NCBI GenBank assembly: GCA_900109485.1
Contig: FOAY01000004.1
Span: 186,001-250,000 of the forward strand
Direction of reading: 5' to 3'
Length of the DNA: 64,000 bases
Origin: Kosakonia sacchari
GTDB taxonomy: Bacteria; Pseudomonadota; Gammaproteobacteria; Enterobacterales; Enterobacteriaceae
Of the stretch, positions 36,527-48,918 are shown one piece after another. The notes beneath the pieces were generated by a model, which was given only the letters and a program-made list of their open reading frames with translations, ran no database searches and was not told where the DNA came from. Numbering within the stretch: the first letter of the stretch is position 1; every line of letters begins with the position of its first letter. The position numbers and the translations under genes are program-made.

Positions 36527-38020
36527 TTACTGCTGCGGCGGGATATCCGACACATCGGTATGCCCGTCGTCAGCCGCTGCGGGCGCTGCTGCGGAACCCG
36601 CCGGTCTCATCACCTCATCCCACGTTGCCTGCAACGCTTTCATGTTGTATTCCGGCTCGCCTTTCGGCTGCATCAGAATCAACGCCATATCCTGCGACAA
36701 CTGCTGATGCAGATCCTGATTCAGCATCTCCGGCGTAAGACCATTTAAGAAGCTCTGGCGCAGCTTTTGGTACTGCTCCGGCGCGATATCCACCACCTGG
36801 TTCTGCCACGAGCGCAGCCGCTGGCCGATCAAAATATCGGTATCGGCGCGGGCGTAGGTCGCGAAAAGCTTTTGCAGTTCAAGGTTTTTCTGCGCAATCA
36901 GCGCCTTAAATTCCTCTTCCGGCAACCCTTTTTCACGGACTTTCGCCAGTTCGCGCGCGATCACGCCAACATTGGCGTTGAGCTTGTCATTTGGCGTATC
37001 AACATTAATGGCGCACTGCGCGCGCTGGAACAGCACGCGGCAATCAAAGCCCAGGCCAATCTCTTTGGCGTTATTTTTCGTCAGATTCTGCTGGATATGC
37101 CAGAACAGCGCTTCGCGCGCCAAATCTGCACGCCAGTAGCGTTCCAGCGCAGCGGATTCGCGGATCGGCTGCCAGGTGGAATCCCACATAATCGACAATC
37201 GATCCTGGGTGACCGCCTCGCTCATCAGGCTGACCGCCTGGCGCGGCAGCGGAGAAAGCGTGGCCACCGGCGCGGGCGTCTGGCGTTTACCTTTCAGCTC
37301 GCCGAAGGTTTTGCTAATTTGCTCGGCCACCGCGCGGCTGTCCACATTGCCTACCACCACCAGCGTCATGGCGTCCGGCGTGTACCATTTTTCGTAGTAC
37401 GCTTTCAGCTGCGCCGCATCAATTGGCTCTTTCAGCGTTTCTGCCGGATCGTGTCCCAGCAGCGACGACCCCTTCAGACGATAGCGCCACCAGCTATCTT
37501 TGGTATCCGCAGGCCAGGTTGCCACCATATCGTTACTGGCGAGCGCGTGACTGATGGTGGCAGGCGTAATGGTGAGTTTGCCCGTCGCATCCGCCAGATA
37601 GACCAGCGCTTCTTTCAGCAGGTCCGTGCGGTTATTCGGCAGGCTCAGGTTGTACTGCGTGTATTCATAGGAGACCAGCACCGGCGGCAGCGGGCGTTTA
37701 GGGTCGATCCCTTGTTGCCACAGCGAACGAACCTGCGCCGGTTCAAGACGACCGCTGTGGGTCAGCGCGACGCGGGGAATAAAATGGGTGTAGCCGCTCT
37801 GTTGCGTACTTTCGGCGAGCGAACCGGTATCAATAGACAGGCGAATTTCAATGCGATCGCTGGGACGCTGCGGCGTGGCCAATACCTGCCACTGAAAACC
37901 GTTCGCCAGTGTCCCCTGTTGCCAGGCCGGGTCAGGCTGGAGCGCATCTGCCTGCACATAACCGACGGCTGCCAGCATCAGCAAACCGCCCGTTAACAGT
38001 CGAATTTTTGTGCCCTGCAT
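36527..38020 (-). CDS. yhjJ: Periplasmic M16-family peptidase homolog YhjJ, without the zinc motif
   Basis: 497 residues with a signal peptide (MQGTKIRLLTGGLLMLAAVGYVQA). The fold is that of M16 zinc proteases: an NGFQWQVLATPQRPSDRIEIRLSIDTGS start and a second M16 unit from about residue 200 (PIDAAQLKAYYEKWYTPDAMTLVVVGNVD). However, the place of the inverted zinc motif H-x-x-E-H reads GYTHFIPRVAL, so the catalytic Glu and second His are missing. E. coli YhjJ is the same there, so this is a conserved non-peptidase, perhaps a binding protein, not a recent loss. Position and length match E. coli. Confidence 0.92.
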   Translation of the reverse strand: MQGTKIRLLTGGLLMLAAVGYVQADALQPDPAWQQGTLANGFQWQVLATPQRPSDRIEIRLSIDTGSLAESTQQSGYTHFIPRVALTHSGRLEPAQVRSLWQQGIDPKRPLPPVLVSYEYTQYNLSLPNNRTDLLKEALVYLADATGKLTITPATISHALASNDMVATWPADTKDSWWRYRLKGSSLLGHDPAETLKEPIDAAQLKAYYEKWYTPDAMTLVVVGNVDSRAVAEQISKTFGELKGKRQTPAPVATLSPLPRQAVSLMSEAVTQDRLSIMWDSTWQPIRESAALERYWRADLAREALFWHIQQNLTKNNAKEIGLGFDCRVLFQRAQCAINVDTPNDKLNANVGVIARELAKVREKGLPEEEFKALIAQKNLELQKLFATYARADTDILIGQRLRSWQNQVVDIAPEQYQKLRQSFLNGLTPEMLNQDLHQQLSQDMALILMQPKGEPEYNMKALQATWDEVMRPAGSAAAPAAADDGHTDVSDIPPQQ

Positions 38021-38196
38021 GTGAACCCCTAATCAACATTCCTGGTTAAAAAGTATGCCCGCCAGAAGGAGGCTAAAGAGAGATAAAAACACTTCGCTTT
38101 TAGACCGCAGGAAACGCAAAACGTCACAACACGAAGCGAATTTTCCCGAAAACTCATCATGAATGGTAACGGAGACAGGGGTCAATTATGCGCAGG

Positions 38197-38225
38197 AGCC
38201 AGCAGTCCGACAAGGGCTGCTGGCT
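38197..38225. terminator. Hairpin downstream of dctA
   Basis: AGCCAGCAG / CTGCTGGCT perfect 9-bp stem with an 11-nt loop, 12 bp beyond the dctA stop. No T tract on the minus strand, so it may stabilise the 3' end rather than terminate alone. Confidence 0.45.
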
Positions 38226-38237
38226 TAAGTACCGAAA

Positions 38238-39539
<1,302 letters not shown>

Positions 39540-39681
39540 TTAAAACCTCAGGCTTTTTAGGGCTTTCATTAAGCCTGCGGTTTAAAAATAACACCCTATA
39601 AACATGACAGAAATTAACTTACATCAAATCAGAAACAACAATGTTAAAAATTTGAACTGACTCGCACAACCTCGTAACATT

Positions 39682-41688
39682 TTAGGATTTCTCAACCCTT
39701 TCCGAAGCGGAAAAGTAGCGAAGTTCAAACTGATCTGCCGACGTTGCCCGATCAAATAAAAAGCCTTGCGCCACTTCCACGCCAGCCGCCGCCAGCCACT
39801 CCCGCTGCGCCTGCGTTTCGACGCCTTCGGCGATAATGTGCAGCTCCAGGCTACGCGCCAAATGAATGATGGCCGACACCATGCTGTCGTCTTCCGGCAA
39901 ACCTTCAACAAACATTTTATCGATCTTCAGCATATCCACCGGCAGTGATTTCATATGATGAAGCTGACGCAGACCGGCATAGCCCATACCGAAATCATCC
40001 AGCGCAATGCGCACCCCGGCATTACGCAGCGGGCGCAGGATCTCCACGGCGGCTTTCGGGTCATCAATGTGGCGGCTTTCCGTCACTTCCAGGATCATCG
40101 TCTGCGGGGCGATTCGGTAGCGATTCAGCAGCGCCAGCATGTCCGGCAGCATATCGTGATGCAGCAGTTGCAATGCCGAGAGATTGACCGATAGCGGCAA
40201 CATAATGCCGCGCGACTGCCAGGCGGCCAGCAGACGGCAGGACTCTTCCAGCACCCAGTAACCGACGGTCACCATCAGGCCGCAGGATTCAATGCGTTCA
40301 ATCAACCCCTGCGGTAAATCCCAGCTCCCATCGGGCTGGCGAACCCGCAGCAACGCTTCCGCGCTGACCAGTTCACCGCTGTCGATCGCCACCTGCGGCT
40401 GAAGCCAGAGCGCAAATTCGCCCTGCTCGAGGGCGGTGAGAATATCGCTCTCCTGCGTTAACCGCTGCTGCGCCAGCTCCATCTGCTCAGGGTCGAAGAA
40501 CTGGATCTGGTTTTTCCCTTTACGCTGTGCGCTGGTCACCGCTGACATGGCGCGATGGTAAAGCTGCCCGGCGCTCAGATTGCCATAACACATTGCCACG
40601 CCGATATTGGCGTTGGGCCGCAATTGAATACCGTTTAGCGGAACACGCTCATTAATGACAGTGAGTGCTTGCTTACCTAACGTCATCGCATGCCACGGTT
40701 CCTGAACGCCGTTGGCGATAATAGCAAAGTCATAACCGCTGACCTGCGCCAGCACCATGCGCGAAGAAAGCACCGATTTCAGCTTCTCGACCAGCGTGAC
40801 CAGCAGCACTTCGCGCTGGGATTCCTGCAACACACCGGCGGTGTCGCGCAGCGTTTCGCAGGAGACAATCATCAGCGCCATCGGCTTTTGCCGGGCCACG
40901 GTTTGCTCCAGCATCGCCATCAGAAACGCTTTGTTGGGCAAATCCGAAACCGGGAAGCGGGTAGACTGGATATTCATCTCTTCAAGCTGGCGCAACAGCA
41001 TCTGCTGGTTGCGGTTGTAGTTGCGCACCAGAACGCCGATTTCATCATCAAAGTGGTGGCCGGGCAGCGTCAACTGATGGCCAATGCTTTCCTGCGCGGA
41101 CAGCGCGTTCAGTTCGGCAGAGAGTTTGCGCAGCGGATGGACGATCAGCCGGTTAATACACCAGGTGATCGCCACGGTAATCATCAGCGACAAAAGTAAG
41201 TAAGTCGTTACTAACAAAGAGAGCGTGCTGAGGATAAATTTGTAGGTGCGCCAGGAATCTGCCTGCAACACCAGATACGCCAGCGGCTGCGGGTTCGCCG
41301 GGCGCTCAAGCGAGTAAATCGGCAGCGTAATCTGAATCGGTAATTCGAAAAAGCGGGTGATGGTGACCGGCACCGGGTGTTCCGCGATAAAGCGTACGCG
41401 CAGCGCCTGGAATTGATTCGGCAATACCACATCCGCCCGGCTGACCACGCCCGCCGGTTTGATCTGTTTCAGGATGGTTTCCGCTTCGGGGATATCGGCT
41501 TTCAAAATGGCCGCCGAGAGCGGTTCGCGCACAGAGCGAGCAATACTTTCCAGTTGCGTAGCCGTGTTATAGCGATTCTGCTGTAAGAAGTGAAACAGCA
41601 AAATAACGCAGAAAATAAAAACAAACACCATGGAAACGCAGGCAACCATGGCCATCTGTTTAATGGTTAAAGAACGGCTGACACGCAA
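39682..41688 (-). CDS. pdeK: Cyclic-di-GMP phosphodiesterase PdeK (YhjK), HAMP-GGDEF-EAL
   Basis: 668 residues from a TTG at 41688 with GGAG 8 bases upstream; this is where E. coli YhjK homology begins, and the frame beyond it is unrelated. Two membrane helices (residues ~9-31 and ~155-177) bracket a periplasmic domain, then a HAMP-like linker. The GGDEF domain is degenerate (SGYDF at the active site), so no diguanylate cyclase activity is expected. The EAL domain is intact: [45 protein letters not shown] and AEGVETQAQ. It lies immediately downstream of bcsC with 222 bp between, so local control of the cyclic-di-GMP seen by cellulose synthase is likely. Confidence 0.93.
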   Translation of the reverse strand: MRVSRSLTIKQMAMVACVSMVFVFIFCVILLFHFLQQNRYNTATQLESIARSVREPLSAAILKADIPEAETILKQIKPAGVVSRADVVLPNQFQALRVRFIAEHPVPVTITRFFELPIQITLPIYSLERPANPQPLAYLVLQADSWRTYKFILSTLSLLVTTYLLLSLMITVAITWCINRLIVHPLRKLSAELNALSAQESIGHQLTLPGHHFDDEIGVLVRNYNRNQQMLLRQLEEMNIQSTRFPVSDLPNKAFLMAMLEQTVARQKPMALMIVSCETLRDTAGVLQESQREVLLVTLVEKLKSVLSSRMVLAQVSGYDFAIIANGVQEPWHAMTLGKQALTVINERVPLNGIQLRPNANIGVAMCYGNLSAGQLYHRAMSAVTSAQRKGKNQIQFFDPEQMELAQQRLTQESDILTALEQGEFALWLQPQVAIDSGELVSAEALLRVRQPDGSWDLPQGLIERIESCGLMVTVGYWVLEESCRLLAAWQSRGIMLPLSVNLSALQLLHHDMLPDMLALLNRYRIAPQTMILEVTESRHIDDPKAAVEILRPLRNAGVRIALDDFGMGYAGLRQLHHMKSLPVDMLKIDKMFVEGLPEDDSMVSAIIHLARSLELHIIAEGVETQAQREWLAAAGVEVAQGFLFDRATSADQFELRYFSASERVEKS

Positions 41689-41910
41689 AATTACTTCTCC
41701 AGAGACACAAAACCATGAGTTCAGAGCTAACACAGTAAACTCTGACGCCAGAGTATACTCGATCGCAATGCGGTTAGATAAACGGGCTGATAGATCGTTT
41801 TCGCGGGCGGAACAACGGCAGAAAAGGAAGATAACAGTTTGAATATCTGGCGGTTAACCGCGTTTCGACAGCCTGTCTTTACCGCGTCTCCCGCCAGGAA
41901 TGTTCTTGTA

Positions 41911-44900
41911 TTACCAGTCAGCGTACGGCGTCAACGGCTGCGGAGGCATATCCATATCGCCCTGCCAGCCCGCCATTGAATACCGCACGAACAGAATGCC
42001 GTGGCTCGGAGTGTAATCCTTCGCCTGCTGAATATCGATGCCAGCACCAATCGACCAGTGCGATGTGACGCGCCGCTCGACCAGCAACCTTGCGGTATAA
42101 CCGAAGCCGTTCGAACTGCTGCCCGTGCCTAAATTATCTTTATCCGCATACATTGCCGTACCGTCCGGGAAAAACTGGTTATCCGGGATCAGGTTCTGCA
42201 GCGGATAGCGCAGAATCGAATCGGTCTTCGAGTGCGACCACGAGACCGAACCACCCAGCTCCCACGACCAATTTTCCGTGCGTTTGCGCCAGTTGACCGG
42301 CAAAGCAAAAGAGAGATATTGCTGCGGACTGTAGTAACCGCCCTGGCCGAGCGAATAACCGCTCAGATCCTTATCGTAGTGCCACAACATATTGTTGACG
42401 CCAACGGTCAACCGCTCGTTGTTTTTGTTGATCAGCTTGTAGTAGTAACCGGTCATCCAGCGAACGCGCCAGTTATCTTCGACGTTTTTACCGGTGAGAG
42501 TGTCGGCGTTCAGGCTCGACCACACGCCGTTAGCTTCACCTTTATCGTAACTGATGCTGACCCCGCCGCCAGTCGCACGCACGCCGCCCCAGGTGGTGCC
42601 GGTATTCGGGTCTTTCTGCCCGGCAAAGGCCAGCAGTGAGCTGGAGATCGGACGCCGGTGCGCGTTAACGGTATAACCAATGGGGCCAAGATCGCTGCTG
42701 TAACTCACGCCGCCGACCACATCAACAACGTCAAATCCCATCGGCGTGGTGCCAATATCCGCAGCCCAGGTACGGTTTTGCCAGCCGACGGCAACGCTCG
42801 CGCCGTTCGCGGTCTGGCTGGTACTGCCGCGACACGGCGTGGCGGAACATGTCCCCCACGTCGGATCGTAAGTGCCGTTGGTGGTGGCAAAACTCCCGGC
42901 ATCCATATTGACGACGTCGGTACGGAAGAACATACGCCCGTCCGATAGCGGCGCATCAACCTGCAACATGGTGGTATGCGCTTTCAGGTCAGAATAACCG
43001 CCCGTACCGCTGGAACCCCAGTAATCATGTTGCAGGGTGGCGTTAACATCTTGCTGGCGGTAAAGATCCGCCGCATCGCTGCGCACGCCGCGCTTCAGCC
43101 AGTCATCTTTTTCATCGTTGCGCGTCAGTTGGGTAAAACTGTCGTTATCCGCCGGGCGCGTGGTGGTAATAGCGGAAGCGACCATCGCATCTTTCCAGGT
43201 TTCCAGCGCCTGTTGCGGTTCGCCATTTTGCGCCTCGAAACGGGCGGCATCGCGCAGTACCAGCGCATTCTCCATGGATGGCGGCCGGGATTTAGCCTGC
43301 GGTACAAGCGCAGTGAAAGTCTGCTGCGCGCTGGCGCTATCGCCGAGCGACGCCTGCATTAGCGCAATACGCCGCTGGGTATTGATGGAACGCGGCTGCG
43401 CCGCTGTCGGCGCAGGCAGTTTCGCCAGTTGATCGCGCGCCGCCATCTTATTGCCTTCTGCGATATACACTTCCGCAAGGCCAAGTAATGCGTCCTCATT
43501 GGCCGGTTCACGGTCAAGTACACGCTGGTAATATTGCCGGGCCGCGCTGAAGTCGCCGCGCTGCTGCGCCCAGTCAGCCAGCGTTGAATCAATACGCGTG
43601 GAAGCGGGCTGCTGGTTTAAGAAGGCAATCGCCTGTGCTTCGTCGCCGCTGTCCCGTAGCCTGTTCGCCTTATCCAGTAACTGGTTGGCTTGCAGCCGGT
43701 CGGCCAGCTCCTGAATATTGCTGTTCCATTTTGCCTTCGGCAGCCGGTTGAGATGGTTCAGCGCCGCCAATTCCTGATTATTGCCCGACAGATAAAGCCC
43801 GTAAGCAAAGACCTGCTCCGGATCGTCCGGCTTTTGCACGGCCAGTTGGCTCATCAGCGAATCGGCCTCGCCACGCCTTCCGGACTGGCGTAAATCACTG
43901 GCCAGTCGATACGTTATCCAGACGTCGCCGGGCGAGAGCGCCAGCCGTTTACGTTGCAACTCCGCTGCCTGCGCCCATTGCCCCTGATTTTCCAGCGCTT
44001 CGGCCTGCTGCGACAGACGATCATTCGTCATGCCGCGTTCAATATCGTCAATGCTGCGCCGCTGGCTGGCGGAGAGCGACTGAATAAAGCGTTCTGCTTT
44101 TTCCGGCGACTGGGCGCGGTAAATGTTCGCCAGACCGCGCACTGCGTTGCTGTTGCCGCTGTCCATGCGCAATGCCTGACGATAGAAACCCTCCGCCGCC
44201 GCGTTATCTTTGCGCGCCACCGCCGCATCGCCGAGGCCCAGCACCGCATAGCTGTCGGTGTTATCAATGCTGCGCGCTTGCTGGTAAAGCCGCTCGGCCT
44301 GCGCCGGATTATTGGCTTTCAGCGCCGCATCGCCCTGCTGGATCAGCAGCCAGTAGCGGTTCACTTTCAGCAGGCTTTCCCATTTGCTGCGGCTGCCGCT
44401 CGTCGGATCCATGGCGATGGCTTTCTCAAACTGCGTGACCGCACGGGCGCGATCGCCCCGCTGGGAATACGCCTGCCCCAGCGCGCCCACGGCTTCACTG
44501 TCGTTATGATTAGCGTTAACCGCCTGCTGCAATTCGCCCACCGCCTGCGCACCTTTACCGGCATCCACTGCCGCAAGGCCCGTGGCGCGAGCGCGAAACG
44601 CCGGATCGGCCATCTGTTTTTGCTGCGAAGCCAGCAGCGTACGCGCGCTGTCAACGGCATCGCCCGAACTGAATATCGTCAGAAAATGCTGCAACGCTTT
44701 CACGCTGGCATCACTGACCGGCATGTTCTGAAGTTGCTGATACCAGAGTGTGGCGGCGGCATCGCGTCCATTGCTCGATTTCGCCATCTGCTCCAGCACA
44801 GCGTAGCCTTCCGCGTCATGACCATCGGCAAACAGCAGCTGCGCCAGCGAGTTTTGCAACTGATCGTTACCAGGATAACGGGCGTTCAGCCTCTTCAGTT

Positions 44901-45408
44901 GATTCACGGCTTCCGCGCGGCGCGCCGGGACTTTCGACACCAGCACCCAGTACTCGACCGCCAAATCGCCATCCGGCGCATTACCTTTAAACAGCGCATT
45001 ATAGGCGGCAATTGCCTCCTGCGTATGCCCGGTGGTGGCCTGCAAACGCGCCTGCTGCAACGCCTGACGCCCCTCCGCCGTGGAGAGCGACATCGCAAGC
45101 AGTGAGGAGTGGTAAGCCCCGGATTCCGGCGCCAGTTGCTTCATTCGATCGAGCTGCTGCTGCGCTCCGGCATTGTCACCCTGGCGCAGCAAATAGCGGA
45201 AACGGGCGGCAATCACGTCCGGGTTGTTCGGATCGATCAGTTCAAGGCGATAGAGCGATTGACGCACTAAATCTTCGCGCCTGGTTGTTTCCCCCAGTCG
45301 CACCTGATCCAGCAACTGTTGCTGTGCGGCGGTATCGGCCGCGCGCGCGGCTGGCGCCAGCGCGAGGCCAAGTGAGAAACAGAGAAGACTTACTGTGAAC
45401 TTGCGCAT
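41911..45408 (-). CDS. bcsC: Cellulose synthase outer-membrane/periplasmic subunit BcsC (first operon)
   Basis: 1165 residues with a signal peptide ([23 protein letters not shown]). Residues ~25-800 are tandem TPR repeats (for example [30 protein letters not shown]) that span the periplasm and guide the glucan. The last ~330 residues form the outer-membrane beta-barrel for export, ending [26 protein letters not shown]. The length is near E. coli BcsC (1157). The start overlaps the bcsZ end by 19 bp, so it is translated within the bcsRQABZC operon. Compared with the second copy at 57597-61591 it is intact. Confidence 0.97.
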   Translation of the reverse strand: MRKFTVSLLCFSLGLALAPAARAADTAAQQQLLDQVRLGETTRREDLVRQSLYRLELIDPNNPDVIAARFRYLLRQGDNAGAQQQLDRMKQLAPESGAYHSSLLAMSLSTAEGRQALQQARLQATTGHTQEAIAAYNALFKGNAPDGDLAVEYWVLVSKVPARRAEAVNQLKRLNARYPGNDQLQNSLAQLLFADGHDAEGYAVLEQMAKSSNGRDAAATLWYQQLQNMPVSDASVKALQHFLTIFSSGDAVDSARTLLASQQKQMADPAFRARATGLAAVDAGKGAQAVGELQQAVNANHNDSEAVGALGQAYSQRGDRARAVTQFEKAIAMDPTSGSRSKWESLLKVNRYWLLIQQGDAALKANNPAQAERLYQQARSIDNTDSYAVLGLGDAAVARKDNAAAEGFYRQALRMDSGNSNAVRGLANIYRAQSPEKAERFIQSLSASQRRSIDDIERGMTNDRLSQQAEALENQGQWAQAAELQRKRLALSPGDVWITYRLASDLRQSGRRGEADSLMSQLAVQKPDDPEQVFAYGLYLSGNNQELAALNHLNRLPKAKWNSNIQELADRLQANQLLDKANRLRDSGDEAQAIAFLNQQPASTRIDSTLADWAQQRGDFSAARQYYQRVLDREPANEDALLGLAEVYIAEGNKMAARDQLAKLPAPTAAQPRSINTQRRIALMQASLGDSASAQQTFTALVPQAKSRPPSMENALVLRDAARFEAQNGEPQQALETWKDAMVASAITTTRPADNDSFTQLTRNDEKDDWLKRGVRSDAADLYRQQDVNATLQHDYWGSSGTGGYSDLKAHTTMLQVDAPLSDGRMFFRTDVVNMDAGSFATTNGTYDPTWGTCSATPCRGSTSQTANGASVAVGWQNRTWAADIGTTPMGFDVVDVVGGVSYSSDLGPIGYTVNAHRRPISSSLLAFAGQKDPNTGTTWGGVRATGGGVSISYDKGEANGVWSSLNADTLTGKNVEDNWRVRWMTGYYYKLINKNNERLTVGVNNMLWHYDKDLSGYSLGQGGYYSPQQYLSFALPVNWRKRTENWSWELGGSVSWSHSKTDSILRYPLQNLIPDNQFFPDGTAMYADKDNLGTGSSSNGFGYTARLLVERRVTSHWSIGAGIDIQQAKDYTPSHGILFVRYSMAGWQGDMDMPPQPLTPYADW

Positions 45409-46496
45409 TCCTGGCCCCAGTCAGGTTGTAACTCACCACGAGGGGTGAAACGAAAACGGTGCTCATCCCACCCTTGTCCAAACAGGGTAAGAACATAGCT
45501 GAAATAGGCATCGTCACCGGGAAAATGGTCTGCGACATTCTGCCGCTGCCGGGCCTGAGCGTCGCGATCCGGTAAAAATGGCAACAGCGCAGCGGCAAAA
45601 CCTACCGGTCCGTTACCCTGGATCTTGCCGGTCGCCACATCCACTTTTTCCGGGACTACGTTATTTTTCGTTGTGACCGTCGCCATCGGTTTAAACTTCG
45701 CCAGCAGCCGCGCTTTCTGCGTGTCGCTGTCATGCAGCATGCCAGCCCACAAATAGACACGAATCGCGTCGTAGCTTCCGATCAGCGTCTTTTCGCTTTT
45801 AAGCTGCCAGCCCTGCCCCTTTTGATAGCGCACCCAGTCCGGCGAAAAGCCTTTTGGCGCGGTCTCCAGCAACAGCCGCAAATTGGTTTCGCGCAGCGTT
45901 GTCCAGGGCGCGCCGAAACGGGTGAAATAGCTCGCCAGTTGCGGCGGCAAATAGCTGGGGTTAAAACGCCATGCGCTGTTATCGGCAAAGCCGATTTTTC
46001 CCGGCAGCAGCATCAACCCAAGCCCTGGCACCTTCACCACCTCTTCTTTGGCGATACGGTCTAGCAGCGCTTTCCCCTCGCGGGTGTAGGCATCGTTTTT
46101 CCACAAGCGCCCGGCTTCCAGCAGTGACCAGGCGATCCAGAGATCGGCATCGGAAGCCGAGTTGGTATCCAGCACCGTCCAGTTCTCTTCGTCTTTTTTC
46201 CCCCACAGCCATGCGGGAAGATGGTCGCTGAGCGAGCCTTGCGCCAGGTTGTTTTGCGTCCATTGCAGCAGGTTATCGAATGCCTTGCGATCGTTGGCGG
46301 CCAGCGCGAAGAACAGCGCGTAGCTTTGCCCTTCCGAGGTGGTGATTTTGCGCGCATCACTCGGATCCACCACCCGTCCGCCCTCGCTGATATAGGCCTG
46401 TTTAAAATGCTCCCAGGCAGGCCAGGTGCAGGCGGCGTGCGTACTCACCGCCGCCAGCATCAGCGCCATCACCACCACCCAACGTAGCGCCTTCAT
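45390..46496 (-). CDS. bcsZ: Periplasmic endo-1,4-beta-glucanase BcsZ (GH8, first operon)
   Basis: 368 residues, the E. coli length, with a signal peptide ([21 protein letters not shown]). Glycoside hydrolase family 8: [36 protein letters not shown] with the acid Glu in [27 protein letters not shown] with the catalytic-region Asp, and the aromatic-rich [10 protein letters not shown]. It trims nascent cellulose in the periplasm and is needed for full cellulose output. It starts 6 bp after bcsB and overlaps bcsC by 19 bp. Confidence 0.97.
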   Translation of the reverse strand: MKALRWVVVMALMLAAVSTHAACTWPAWEHFKQAYISEGGRVVDPSDARKITTSEGQSYALFFALAANDRKAFDNLLQWTQNNLAQGSLSDHLPAWLWGKKDEENWTVLDTNSASDADLWIAWSLLEAGRLWKNDAYTREGKALLDRIAKEEVVKVPGLGLMLLPGKIGFADNSAWRFNPSYLPPQLASYFTRFGAPWTTLRETNLRLLLETAPKGFSPDWVRYQKGQGWQLKSEKTLIGSYDAIRVYLWAGMLHDSDTQKARLLAKFKPMATVTTKNNVVPEKVDVATGKIQGNGPVGFAAALLPFLPDRDAQARQRQNVADHFPGDDAYFSYVLTLFGQGWDEHRFRFTPRGELQPDWGQECASSQ

Positions 46497-46502
46497 TGCT
46501 GA

Positions 46503-48893
46503 TTACTCGTGGTCCGAATCAAGGCGGCGGCGGCTGATAATCCGCAGCAAGCGCCACAGTACCCATGCCAGCAATACAACGCTGACCGCAGCCAGAATGG
46601 CCAGCAGTACCGGGTGGTTCGCCAGCGCATACCAGATACGCTCAAACCACGGCAAGTGACCGACATAGTAGACATCGCCTACGCGCAGACCGTTAACGCC
46701 GGATTCACGGATCACCGTTACTGAACCGAAAATCGCCGCGCGTTTACCACTGTCGTTCATGGCATTGTTCAGCAGTTCGTAGCCGCGCGGGCTGTCTGCC
46801 AGCAGCGCCACAACGCTGCGTTGATCGTTGAACGGCGACTGGAAGCTAATCACCGCCGCCATTGGGCCATCGGAACTGACTGCCGTTTTCGCATCGGCTT
46901 TGCGATCAGCGGCATCCGCTTCACTCGCCATGAATGGCGACTGGCGCAGCGGCGTTTTCACCCAGCTTTGCGTCGCATTCACCAGCAGGTCGATCTTCTC
47001 GTCGTTCTTCAACGGTTGCGGAATCGAGCCGATGATCATGATGTCAGCATCTTTGTCCTGCAGTTGGCTGGCATCGCTGGTCAGTTGCATATTAATGGCC
47101 GGGAAGCCGGTTTGCGCGCCGATGGTGCCAAGCGTATCCAGCAGCGTACCGACCTGTGCTGGCGTCGGCTGAACCGGTGTGACAATGAGGGTTTGCGACA
47201 GATCCGCCATCCGGCTAAACGGGAAGCCTGCATTCGCGAAGGCGCGCAAATCCGGCATGGCGATAAAGTGGTAATACTTCGAGAAATCGATGGTTGAGTC
47301 GTCGCCAATCACCACGCGGTTCGGTACTTGCTGGAATGTCACGCAATTATCGATGCTGCCGCCCGGCATGGGATTCATATACTGGAAGTCGAAGCGCAAC
47401 TGGTTAACCGCCCCCAGTTTCAGCGCCGGAATCGACACATCCGTTTTGCTGTCCAGCAGACCTTGCAGTACCGGCAGACGCAGCAACAGACGGTTCGTGT
47501 CCTGGTTGCTGGTCAGGTTGAAATATTGCAGGAACTGGTTATTCAGGCTGATATCCATGCGCGAGCTATCTTTGGTCAACGGCGCGGTATAACGATAGTT
47601 GAGATTCATATCGATACCGGTGCTGCGCAGCAGATAGAGATCCGGCGGCAAATTCAGCGACACGTTGATGGACGACGGCTCCAGCCCGGTGGACTGCAAC
47701 TGTTCCTCATAGGTTTTCAGCTCGCCGAAGGTCACCGGACGGTCAGTACGCACCCAGTTCGGCGCGTCATACGGCTGGCGAGCCAACAGCGGTTTAACTT
47801 CATCCACCGTGACGCTATCGCCACGGAACAGTACGTTGCCCTGAGCGATACCTTTTGCCGCCTGCAACAGATCTTTATCGTCACGCCCCATCACGATCAG
47901 CAGCTTCACATACGGATTATCCGGATGGTTGATCATGCTGATGGTCGGCCCTTTCACCGCGGGCGCGTCACGCAGGAAATCCGGGCGTTTATCGTTAGTG
48001 GCGAAAACAAGGGCATTACGATCCGGCAGGCTGTTGTAAGAGACCGGGAAAGTCTGGCCGCGCCAGCCGGCACGTGAACCGAACCACGACGCGATAATCG
48101 CCGCAGCCTGCTGCTGCGCGATGTCCGGCGCACTGGCAAAGACCATCGGCAGGGTTAACGCCCGATTATCACGCGGGTCGAAGAACGGCACCGGGAAGTG
48201 GGAGAGATCGTTTTTCAGCGGCAGACTTTGGTAAGTCATCTCCAGCGAACTGCTGCGACCGATATCCATCCACAGTGTGCTGCTGGACGGGTTTTCACAA
48301 ACATCGCGATAGTGGCCGACAAACTCCAGCCGCACGCGGTTGAAATCGCTAATAAACAGCGGGTTGATCGGCACCTGCGCCAGCGTCTTCTTACCGAGCT
48401 GCTCTTTGGTGACCGGCAAGACGCCCATCAACTCATCATTCAGATAAACCTTTAACTGGGATTGTACCGGCAACAGCGATGGCGACGGCGTGTACTCAAG
48501 GTTAAGTACCGCTTTTGACACCACTTCGTCGCTACGCACGCCAAACTCAACGCCACCGTCCGGGTTAATGCCACGCAGTACCATGCTGCCCGGCGGCGGT
48601 GCGATCTGCGCAAAGGTGAGTTTGATGTCGCGGGATGGCGAATCTGTCGCCACCACCGGCGCATTAGCGCCTGGCAGGCCGGGCATCACCTGGCCTACAA
48701 CATTCCCTGCGGTCGGTGTTGTTGGCGTCAGCGATTCAGCTTGCTGCGGCGCGGGCGTTGCGACCGGATCCGTAGCCGGTGCGACAGCCGGGACATTAGG
48801 CGCCGGAAGCGAGGGCGCGGCAGAAGTCATCATCGGAGTCAGGGCACTTACCCCTACCGCCACAGCACAAATCCAGGAAAGTTTTCTTTTCAT
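46503..48893 (-). CDS. bcsB: Cellulose synthase regulatory subunit BcsB (first operon)
   Basis: 796 residues: signal peptide (ending TSAAPS), a proline- and alanine-rich stretch unusual in length (PAPNVPAVAPATDPVATPAPQQ), two carbohydrate-binding/flavodoxin-like repeats (SMVLRGINPDGGVEFGVRSDEVVSKAVLNLEYTPSPSL; YLLRSTGIDMNLNYRYTAP) and a C-terminal membrane helix (NHPVLLAILAAVSVVLLAWVLWRLL) that anchors it to BcsA. BcsB guides the glucan through the periplasm and is required for catalysis. Slightly longer than E. coli BcsB (779). It lies 25 bp downstream of bcsA. Confidence 0.97.
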   Translation of the reverse strand: MKRKLSWICAVAVGVSALTPMMTSAAPSLPAPNVPAVAPATDPVATPAPQQAESLTPTTPTAGNVVGQVMPGLPGANAPVVATDSPSRDIKLTFAQIAPPPGSMVLRGINPDGGVEFGVRSDEVVSKAVLNLEYTPSPSLLPVQSQLKVYLNDELMGVLPVTKEQLGKKTLAQVPINPLFISDFNRVRLEFVGHYRDVCENPSSSTLWMDIGRSSSLEMTYQSLPLKNDLSHFPVPFFDPRDNRALTLPMVFASAPDIAQQQAAAIIASWFGSRAGWRGQTFPVSYNSLPDRNALVFATNDKRPDFLRDAPAVKGPTISMINHPDNPYVKLLIVMGRDDKDLLQAAKGIAQGNVLFRGDSVTVDEVKPLLARQPYDAPNWVRTDRPVTFGELKTYEEQLQSTGLEPSSINVSLNLPPDLYLLRSTGIDMNLNYRYTAPLTKDSSRMDISLNNQFLQYFNLTSNQDTNRLLLRLPVLQGLLDSKTDVSIPALKLGAVNQLRFDFQYMNPMPGGSIDNCVTFQQVPNRVVIGDDSTIDFSKYYHFIAMPDLRAFANAGFPFSRMADLSQTLIVTPVQPTPAQVGTLLDTLGTIGAQTGFPAINMQLTSDASQLQDKDADIMIIGSIPQPLKNDEKIDLLVNATQSWVKTPLRQSPFMASEADAADRKADAKTAVSSDGPMAAVISFQSPFNDQRSVVALLADSPRGYELLNNAMNDSGKRAAIFGSVTVIRESGVNGLRVGDVYYVGHLPWFERIWYALANHPVLLAILAAVSVVLLAWVLWRLLRIISRRRLDSDHE

Positions 48894-48918
48894 CGCGTTT
48901 TCATCATTGTTGAGCCAG

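Noticed and set aside
36767..37996. 409-codon plus-strand frame opposite yhjJ
   Set aside because: Shadow of yhjJ, with no signal or domain features.
43954..45105. 383-codon plus-strand frame opposite bcsC
   Set aside because: Shadow of the TPR region of bcsC.
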